Under the pieces are notes generated by a model. The model was not told where the DNA came from. It saw only the letters and a list, made by a program, of their open reading frames with translations, and ran no database searches. Positions 8,301 to 13,058 of a stretch of DNA of 13,058 bases are shown here, in pieces (within the stretch, counting starts at the first letter, position 1; each line of letters opens with the position of its first letter). The stretch covers positions 1 through 13,058 of the forward strand of contig JAZOBC010000045.1 of NCBI GenBank assembly GCA_045595795.1, in the 5' to 3' direction. This DNA is from UMGS755 sp045595795. GTDB lineage: Bacteria; Bacillota; Clostridia; UBA1381; UBA9506. The translations under genes were made by a program, and so were the position numbers.

Positions 8301-8626
8301 TCAGTAAATTCAGCGGTAATCAGTTTGTTAAGGTTGACAAACTGGAGAAACAAGTGCTTCACAGTGCTGATTTTACTGTGCAGAACAATCTGTCCGGGGC
8401 GCATAAAATCGTGATTGTGTTTGCGGTGTATGATAAAAACAATCAACTGATTGACATCACCTCGGCTGAAAAGACTGTTTTGCCCTCAGTCAGAGAAAAA
8501 CTCAGTTCGGGATTGTTATTGAGCGACGAAGCTGAGCGTGTGCAGGTCATGGTCTTTAAGAGTTTATCTGATTTAAGGCCGCTTATGCAATCCTTTCACA
8601 AGACTGTAAGTGACGAAAACTCATAA
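5360..8626 (+). CDS. Large secreted toroid/beta-sandwich protein, probable polysaccharide-active enzyme
   Basis: This 1088-aa protein starts at an ATG behind AAGGAGG. Residues 1-24 are a signal peptide (MKKLIT, hydrophobic core, IHA|LN). Residues about 30-290 are beta-rich and may be two small sandwich domains (one pattern is VTDPDGNLAAVVDFAD). Residues about 295-690 match the first gene of the window and look like a helical toroid; conserved pieces are NQG, GCDGSYEYM (559-567) and FHEFPMAARRMQVF (648-661). Residues about 700-968 are beta-rich with CLLPCEE (731-737), HKGIYLYSFYG, YMGGGPTGVW and SSC (816). Residues 971-1088 are the tail domain shared with the 494-aa and 533-aa proteins. The layout suggests a polysaccharide lyase or hydrolase acting outside the cell, but I cannot place it in a CAZy family or name catalytic residues. 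The importer genes begin 54 bases downstream, which supports a role in producing oligosaccharides for uptake. Confidence 0.85.
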   Translation: MKKLITALLTCAILMTSQILPIHALNIYETEVYEIDPNSYEASLVPSLNFTVEPWTVGDVAAFPVYQKGVLTSQAGICGMGVVAQVAAGPLKIYVARTTVERSLANDELAYYPSAIARVTDPDGNLAAVVDFADLTNGSRAHVITIPNAKAGIWTVQMMNGRTGDVVEIGLSACTAWGVRGEKILGLSETTPKTAYLYAPRTAEFIYLGASGSNTSIKLYNASGTLKGTTAAKSRGWIQSDLTLELVEADSVYKIEIPSAFSGSIAIDGITGLLCPTADMALALKGGWVDSEGTMCQGPLQARAREELIRLASTKNLSVDVTKPATPPENLENPMAEAQMVGALGVTGSLAYLAEHQITDVNNPYIGLTRFGDGTNDPNPYEGETDKAGFEACNFLHSMYAGRFAQAASMPLELNYAKGHEGYVTRAAMVMLYNVMMLSEDSYLRVYNLKTHVYPLTGGMFVFADYQRAYSMIADYLDDETRDILFQGLLLINDKQGDYRGQGVTNQGMYHMSAQISIYNYTGIERYHNTFKRMLRANLDRTSEAYGVASPGYFVELVGCDGSYEYMNRMEFYNIYNIYKKTKTADQTLMRDFKSAVEKTLRFESYFCAPQPEECRMESMVIAPNCFVTRNPVSYFGGGGEPSYTQLFHEFPMAARRMQVFDAKNKDPNSSLYGKYSATQATYLINNEEWANAHIKSAYRSYEDGYQQTISSVYPFLTYDAYAANSFAEPCLLPCEEPDGSIFEETGFIALKHKGIYLYSFYGTEPFNGHYARNTAYMGGGPTGVWTAETGTTLSSVKHLSAYEMPTSPDEIMSSCMYGYEAGSTTMLFSGKEGDFSGGSDKAEQANTLTWLEPNKSFRIEGTLHNSDKKASWTYTLDNEGISVTAKMSDVKAGDEFWLNLPITVKDANLDVSYQPGKVTTVYNDDASRSMVYSWDSTKEAMLLDKEGTTKRLRIKLDENGEATFRISTQTPDLQLIDFGFSKFSGNQFVKVDKLEKQVLHSADFTVQNNLSGAHKIVIVFAVYDKNNQLIDITSAEKTVLPSVREKLSSGLLLSDEAERVQVMVFKSLSDLRPLMQSFHKTVSDENS

Positions 8627-8670
8627 ACACGGGATTTATTATCTGCAGAAAATGCTTAGAAATAAAAAAT

Positions 8671-8676
8671 AGGAGA
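8671..8676 (+). promoter_or_regulatory. Ribosome binding site that bears on the permease start
   Basis: AGGAGA lies 4 bases before the ATG at 8681 and 7 bases before an immediately following second ATG at 8684. The 7-base spacing is closer to the usual optimum, so translation may start mainly at 8684. Protein function is unaffected (one Met more or less). Confidence 0.6.
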
Positions 8677-8680
8677 GAAC

Positions 8681-9595
8681 ATGATGAAATTTTTTAAAGA
8701 TTTGCGAAAAAGTTATCCATTGCTAATCATGACGTTACCACTTCTTTTGATGTATGTTTTGTTTAACTATCTGCCAATGTTTGGTACCATGATAGCCTTT
8801 CAGGATTTTAACTACATTGACGGTGTGTTTAAAAGCCCGTGGGTCGGATTTAATAACTTTACGTTTTTGTTCCAGACCTCTGATGCGTTTGTAATTACGC
8901 GTAACACACTGCTGTATAATATTGTGTTTATCTTCCTGGGCATGTTTCTTTCTATTTGTCTTGCCATTGCCTATGATCTTTTAGGAAAGAGCAAGCTTAA
9001 TAAGCTGAATCAAACCATGGCGATGTTTCCACACTTCATTTCCTGGGTGGTTGCCACTTACTTTGTAGAAGCACTTTTGAGCGTTGATAAGGGCGTTTTG
9101 AACCGCCTGATTACCGCCATGGGCGGAGAAGCGATTGAATGGTATTCCGACCCCAAGTTCTGGCCGGCAATTTTGGTCGTTGCCCACATGTGGAAGTGTA
9201 TCGGTTATAACTCCATTATTTATTACTCCAACATTAAAGGCTTTGACGTTGAATACTATGAAGCAGCCCGCATTGACGGTGCTTCCTGGTTCCAACAGAT
9301 TATTTACATCACGTTCCCTCTGCTGAAATCCATTGCCATCATCATGGGTATTTTATCCATCGGTTCAGCGTTTTACTCCGACTTTGGTCTGTTCTATCTG
9401 GTACCGAAGAACTCCGGCGCACTCTATAGCGTGACCAGTACCATTGACACATACGTCTTTAACGGTTTGAAAACCGGCGGTAACTTGGGTATGACAGCCG
9501 CTACCGGCTTATATCAGTCAGTTGTAGGTTTAATTTTAGTATTATCCACCAACGCAATTGTCAGAAAAGTATCGCCTGAAAATGCGCTGTTTTAA
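8681..9595 (+). CDS. ABC sugar transporter permease, LplB/YteP type
   Basis: This 304-aa (or 303-aa) inner-membrane protein is one of two permeases of a CUT1-type oligosaccharide importer. The N terminus is typical of LplB-like permeases: a short basic stretch, then a first membrane segment (about 13-35) ending in NYLPMFG, followed by FQDFNYIDG and SPWVGFNNF. Further hydrophobic segments lie near 75-98, 110-130, 158-176, 208-228 and 265-290. The cytoplasmic EAA loop that docks the ATPase is at 191-216 (EYYEAARIDGAS, with the key Gly at 200). It sits 54 bases after the 1088-aa gene with no terminator between, and 27 bases before its partner permease, so the genes are likely one operon. The exact sugar cannot be read from the sequence. 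Confidence 0.95.
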   Translation: MMKFFKDLRKSYPLLIMTLPLLLMYVLFNYLPMFGTMIAFQDFNYIDGVFKSPWVGFNNFTFLFQTSDAFVITRNTLLYNIVFIFLGMFLSICLAIAYDLLGKSKLNKLNQTMAMFPHFISWVVATYFVEALLSVDKGVLNRLITAMGGEAIEWYSDPKFWPAILVVAHMWKCIGYNSIIYYSNIKGFDVEYYEAARIDGASWFQQIIYITFPLLKSIAIIMGILSIGSAFYSDFGLFYLVPKNSGALYSVTSTIDTYVFNGLKTGGNLGMTAATGLYQSVVGLILVLSTNAIVRKVSPENALF

Positions 9596-9622
9596 GGCTT
9601 AGGGTAAAGGAGTGAAAAGCAG

Positions 9623-10579
9623 ATGTTAAAATTAGAAAAAAACAAAAAAATAAAAAAGATAGCAGACAATAACGCAACATGCGTAACTGACGTACCCATT
9701 TGGGTTAAGGCTATTTTATATATCTTAACCACCGGTCTTGCCATTTCTACCATTGTTCCGCTACTCTTGACAATTTCGGTTTCTTTGATGGATGCAGAGA
9801 CGCTTGCAGTTCAGGGCTATACACTGATTCCGAAAAATATCAGTTTCGAGGCTTATAAATATATCTTAAGCAGCGGTGCAAAAATCTGGCGTGCATACGG
9901 CATCACCATTTTTATTACGGTTGTGGGTACTGTGCTCGGGCTTTGCCTGATGACACTGTATTCCTACGCGATTTCCCGTAAATATTTCCCGTGGAAAAGC
10001 CAGTTTACATTTTTTATCTTTTTCACCATGCTGTTTAACGGCGGAACGGTTCCCACATTCTTGGTTGTAACACAGATTCTGCACCTGCAGGATAGCATCT
10101 GGGCTATGATTTTGCCTTGTTGTTATTCAACTATGTATATCTTGATTATGCGAACCTTTATGCAAACCTCCATTCCCGATGCGGTGGTGGAGTCGGCTAA
10201 AATTGATGGTGCCGGTGAATTTTTATGCTATTTCAGAATCGTACTTCCCATGGCCATTCCCACCATTGCCACAATTGGTCTGTTTTTGGCAGTAGCTTAT
10301 TGGAATTCATGGTATCAGGGCTTTTTATACATTCTGCAGAATGATGACATTATTCCCATTCAGCTGCTATTAAAGCGCATTGAAAATCAGATTCAGTACT
10401 TAACCACCAACGAAGGCTCCATGAGCTATCAAGAAGCGGAAAGACTCCGCCAGTCTCTGCCCGGTGATGCGGTTAGAATGTGCCTGGTGGTTATGGTTGC
10501 TGTGCCGATTCTGATTGCCTATCCCTTCTTCCAGCGGTTCTTTATCCGCGGTATCACCATTGGCGCGGTTAAGGGATGA
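9623..10579 (+). CDS. ABC sugar transporter permease, YtcP/LplC (AraQ-like) type
   Basis: This 318-aa protein is the second permease of the importer. The ATG at 9623 has AAAGGAG upstream. A Lys-rich cytoplasmic N terminus (about 1-27) precedes a first membrane segment (about 30-52, with TIVPLLLTISVSLMD). Hydrophobic segments follow near 90-115, 127-150, 160-178, 205-228 and 280-300. The EAA loop is at 190-212 (ESAKIDGAGEF, key Gly at 196). The C terminus YPFFQRFFIRGITIGAVKG is the characteristic ending of YtcP/LplC-like permeases. It should pair with the upstream permease and the lipoprotein downstream. No ATPase gene lies beside it, which is normal for this subfamily because a shared MsmX-like ATPase usually serves several importers. 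Confidence 0.95.
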   Translation: MLKLEKNKKIKKIADNNATCVTDVPIWVKAILYILTTGLAISTIVPLLLTISVSLMDAETLAVQGYTLIPKNISFEAYKYILSSGAKIWRAYGITIFITVVGTVLGLCLMTLYSYAISRKYFPWKSQFTFFIFFTMLFNGGTVPTFLVVTQILHLQDSIWAMILPCCYSTMYILIMRTFMQTSIPDAVVESAKIDGAGEFLCYFRIVLPMAIPTIATIGLFLAVAYWNSWYQGFLYILQNDDIIPIQLLLKRIENQIQYLTTNEGSMSYQEAERLRQSLPGDAVRMCLVVMVAVPILIAYPFFQRFFIRGITIGAVKG

Positions 10580-10594
10580 TAATGACGAAGTTTT

Positions 10595-10612
10595 TATGAG
10601 CTATGACTCATA
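10595..10612 (+). repeat. Small perfect inverted repeat before the solute-binding protein gene
   Basis: TATGAG and CTCATA (10595-10600 and 10607-10612) form 6-base perfect arms around CTATGA. It lies in the 70-base gap between permease and lipoprotein genes. The stem is short and AT-rich, so it would be a weak hairpin; an operator is possible but unsupported. Confidence 0.3.
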
Positions 10613-10636
10613 TGAATTTAAAATTTTAAAGGTTTT

Positions 10637-10642
10637 AGGAGG
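10637..10642 (+). promoter_or_regulatory. Ribosome binding site fixing the lipoprotein start
   Basis: A perfect AGGAGG lies 7 bases before the ATG at 10650. The same frame is open upstream to 10515, but that part overlaps the permease gene and would bury the signal peptide, so 10650 is the start. Confidence 0.85.
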
Positions 10643-10649
10643 AAACAAA

Positions 10650-12119
10650 ATGAAAAAAAGGATCTTACTTACCATTTTAGCAGGTCTGTTGGTTATCAGC
10701 TCCACTGCCTGCGGCAAAGGAACAGAAACGTCTTCTGATGGCAGTGTGTACAACATTTCCTGGTACAACACATTCAACGATGGCGATGATGCTGAATTGG
10801 TTTTCGCAGAAGCCAGCAAAATCACGCAGGAAAAAATTGGCGCAACCATTTCGAACGTTTTCATTCAGGGTGCCGACTACACAGAAAAAATTAAGATGTT
10901 GATTGCTGCCAACACCAACATGGATTTACTGTGGATGGCACGCGATACCGGTTTTACAACTTTGGCAGCACAAAGAGCTTTATATCCTTTAAATGATCTG
11001 TTAAAGAATGAAGGTAAGGATATTGCAACTCTGATTCCTAATCAGGTTTTTGAAGCCACTACCCATGATGGCAACATTTATGCTGTTCCAGCCTTGAAAG
11101 ACTGGCCCCACGAGCAAGTCATCCGTTACAACGTTTCTATGGCAGAAAAATATAACTTTGACATGGCAAGCGTTAAGAGCCTTGCAGACTTAACACCCAT
11201 GCTGCAGACCATTAAGGACAACGAACCGGATTGGCTGCCCATTATGAACAGAGGTAATTCCTCCCTGTTCCAGATGTTGCCGTTTGAAGACATATCCGGC
11301 AGCTCCATTGCAGCATTTAACGTAAATGACTATAGTAAAATTGTGAATAAATTTGATACGCCGGAAGCAAAAGAGTATTTTGCGCTCATGAGAGATTGGT
11401 ATCAGAAGGGCTTTATTAAAAAGGATGCTGCTACCTCTACCAATGATACAGAGTGGTATCAGTCCGGCAAATTCTTTGCAAATACAACGCAGAGCTTGCC
11501 GTACCTCATTGACCAGATTAATCTTGGTCTGCCTGAGGAAAAAGTAACTGCTTTCCTGCATGGCCTGTCTCCTGTTCAGATGGGAACCCGTGATGTGCAG
11601 GGCGCCATGAGCTCTATTTCTGCAACCTCAAAAAATCCGCAGAAGACCATGGAATTCTTGAACCTGATGTTTACAGATGCTGAGCTTAAAAACCTGATTA
11701 CATTAGGTATTGAGGGCAAGCACTATGTCGCTGTGGGCGAGAATGAATATGATCTGCCCGAAGGCGTTACCACCGCTAGTCAAACCGGTTATTCCAGCGC
11801 TGAGTATAATGCCGGTAGCCGTTGGCTCGGCAAAATCAGAGTGGGCATTCCTACTGATATTTGGGAAAAATATCAGGAATTTAACGACAGTGCCGTTGTT
11901 TCCGATGCTTTAGGTTTTGTGTTTGATACCGCTCCTGTTATGAATGAAATTACAGCCTTAGAGAATGTTTACAGCGAATTTATGCCCTCACTGCTTGTAG
12001 GCGCTGTTGATCCTGAAGAGGTTCTGCCTAAGGCTCTTGAAAAGATGAAAACTGCCGGTATTGATAAGGTGTTAGCAGAAATGAATAGCCAGTATGAGGC
12101 TTGGAAAGCAAGCAAATAA
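10650..12119 (+). CDS. Sugar ABC transporter solute-binding lipoprotein (LplA-like, DUF3502-type C terminus)
   Basis: This 489-aa protein captures the oligosaccharide outside the membrane and hands it to the two permeases. Residues 1-20 are a lipoprotein signal (MKKR, hydrophobic core) with the lipobox STAC; Cys21 would be lipidated and hold the protein on the outer face of the membrane. The mature region opens with YNISWYNTFNDGDD and has the type-1 solute-binding layout, with an early MDLLWMARDTGFTTLAAQRA stretch. The C-terminal part matches what I know of DUF3502-type binding proteins: IEGKHYVAVGENEYDLPEG, then WEKYQEFNDSA, LGFVFDTAPV, and the closing AGIDKVLAEMNSQYEAW. It follows the permeases by 70 bases and precedes the GH27 gene by 11, supporting joint expression. 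The ligand is unknown; context suggests galactose-containing or arabinopyranose-containing oligosaccharides. Confidence 0.95.
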   Translation: MKKRILLTILAGLLVISSTACGKGTETSSDGSVYNISWYNTFNDGDDAELVFAEASKITQEKIGATISNVFIQGADYTEKIKMLIAANTNMDLLWMARDTGFTTLAAQRALYPLNDLLKNEGKDIATLIPNQVFEATTHDGNIYAVPALKDWPHEQVIRYNVSMAEKYNFDMASVKSLADLTPMLQTIKDNEPDWLPIMNRGNSSLFQMLPFEDISGSSIAAFNVNDYSKIVNKFDTPEAKEYFALMRDWYQKGFIKKDAATSTNDTEWYQSGKFFANTTQSLPYLIDQINLGLPEEKVTAFLHGLSPVQMGTRDVQGAMSSISATSKNPQKTMEFLNLMFTDAELKNLITLGIEGKHYVAVGENEYDLPEGVTTASQTGYSSAEYNAGSRWLGKIRVGIPTDIWEKYQEFNDSAVVSDALGFVFDTAPVMNEITALENVYSEFMPSLLVGAVDPEEVLPKALEKMKTAGIDKVLAEMNSQYEAWKASK

Positions 12120-12130
12120 GAGGAGACACT

Positions 12131-13058
12131 ATGAACATACATAAACCCCCTATGGGTTGGAATTCATGGAATACCTTTGGCCGTGATATCAATGAGAAGC
12201 TCATTATGGATATGACGGATTTCATGGTAGAAGAAGGGTATCGAGATGCCGGTTATGAATATGTCATCATTGATGATTGCTGGACGGAAATGACTCGCAA
12301 CAGTCAAGGTGAATTGGTGCCGGATAAAGAAAAATTCCCTCATGGTATGAAATATATCAGCGATTATATCCATTCTAAGGGTATGAAGTTTGGTATGTAT
12401 ACGGATGTGGGTCTTAAGACCTGCGCCGGATATCCCGCAAGCTTTGGCCATGAATTTGTTGACGCAAAAACCTTTGCAAGTTGGGGTGTGGATTATTTAA
12501 AGTGTGACTTTGGGTATTTTCCCTTTACAACCGATTGCCGCCAGGTTTATCGGACGATGAGCATGGCTCTTAAAAACTGCGGCCGCGATATATTATTTGC
12601 GGCCTGCAACTGGGGTCAGGCTGATGCTGTGACCTGGATGAATAGCGTTGGCGCTCACACTTACCGTTCTACCGGCGATATCCACGACAACTTTACATCC
12701 ATTCGTGACATTTTTCTCAAGCGTGTAGACGGCTTGCCCCATGATTCTGCTGGCAGCTATAATGATATGGATATGCTGATTGTGGGCATGAAAGGGCAGG
12801 GCAATTCTGCACTGACCTTAGAAGGATGCACAGAGGCAGAATATCAGGCACATTTTGGTCTGTGGAGTTTGTTCCAGTCTCCGCTTATCATTGGTGCTGA
12901 TTTGCGTAAATTAGATGAAAACAGCAAAAAACTCTTAATGAATCAAGAACTGATTCGAATCAATCAGGACAGCAATGCAAGACCGTGTCAGCTGATTACC
13001 AATGCAGGCGGCATTTGGTATAGCTTTGTGAAGCACCTCTCTGATGGTGACTGCATTT
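12131..13058 (+). CDS. GH27 alpha-galactosidase-like glycosidase, 3' partial
   Basis: The frame runs open from ATG 12131 (behind GAGGAGA, 11 bases after the lipoprotein stop) to the window's right edge, giving 309 residues. It is the (beta/alpha)8 catalytic domain of glycoside hydrolase family 27, which releases terminal alpha-D-galactose, or in some members beta-L-arabinopyranose. Visible hallmarks are PPMGWNSWN (6-14), the substrate-binding IIDDCW (46-51), the nucleophile Asp126 in YLKCDFGY, the acid/base Asp183 in YRSTGDI, YNDMDML and SPLIIGADLR. Several positions differ from the common forms (KYDNC-like, WRTTGDI, NDPDML), so the exact substrate may not be plain alpha-galactosides. There is no signal peptide, so it should act in the cytoplasm on imported oligosaccharides. 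The missing part would be the rest of the C-terminal beta domain. Confidence 0.93.
   Translation, partial: MNIHKPPMGWNSWNTFGRDINEKLIMDMTDFMVEEGYRDAGYEYVIIDDCWTEMTRNSQGELVPDKEKFPHGMKYISDYIHSKGMKFGMYTDVGLKTCAGYPASFGHEFVDAKTFASWGVDYLKCDFGYFPFTTDCRQVYRTMSMALKNCGRDILFAACNWGQADAVTWMNSVGAHTYRSTGDIHDNFTSIRDIFLKRVDGLPHDSAGSYNDMDMLIVGMKGQGNSALTLEGCTEAEYQAHFGLWSLFQSPLIIGADLRKLDENSKKLLMNQELIRINQDSNARPCQLITNAGGIWYSFVKHLSDGDCI

Noticed and set aside
10588..10617. Possible separate promoter for the lipoprotein gene (TATGAA at 10611)
   Set aside because: No acceptable -35 element exists at the proper distance; the AT-rich gap makes chance -10 matches likely.
10515..10649. Upstream start for the solute-binding protein
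   Set aside because: It overlaps the permease gene by 65 bases, lacks a ribosome site, and would place 45 residues before a clear lipoprotein signal that has its own AGGAGG.
1..13058. CRISPR array, tRNA, rRNA, insertion sequence or phage genes
   Set aside because: No spaced direct repeats, RNA gene signatures, transposase or integrase motifs were seen on either strand.

Overview
The window looks like part of a carbohydrate-use locus from a Gram-positive Clostridia-type bacterium, probably an uncultured gut relative. The reasons are strong AGGAGG ribosome sites before most genes, secreted proteins with MKK-type signal peptides, a lipoprotein-anchored solute-binding protein, and an LplB/YtcP-type sugar importer. 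I cannot name the species. All seven genes lie on the + strand and no stretch over 300 bases lacks a gene.

The left two thirds (2-8626) encode four large exported proteins. The first (cut by the left edge) and the fourth (1088 aa) are diverged paralogues. Each appears to have a helical toroid-like part followed by a beta-sandwich part, an architecture common in polysaccharide lyases, but I do not recognise the family and the reaction is unproven. Between them are two mid-sized secreted proteins (494 and 533 aa) built as a jelly-roll-like domain, an SbsA-type Ig-like domain (Big_5) and a tail domain. The same roughly 115-residue tail closes the 1088-aa protein but is missing from the first paralogue, which stops at the domain boundary.

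The right third (8681-13058) encodes two ABC sugar permeases, a lipoprotein solute-binding protein with a DUF3502-like C terminus, and the first 309 residues of a cytoplasmic GH27 alpha-galactosidase-like enzyme. There is no transporter ATPase, as is usual for this importer type, which generally borrows a shared MsmX/MsmK-like ATPase.

Inferred working: the exported proteins bind and cut a galactose-containing (or L-arabinopyranose-containing) polysaccharide outside the cell, the lipoprotein and permeases bring in the oligosaccharides, and the GH27 enzyme trims them in the cytoplasm. A good sigma-A-type promoter lies just before the 494-aa gene. Two strong intergenic hairpins without U tracts lie after the first and third genes and may shape the relative expression of the secreted proteins.

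The most promising novelty is the pair of unassigned toroid-like paralogues and the two accessory proteins that share a tail domain with one of them.
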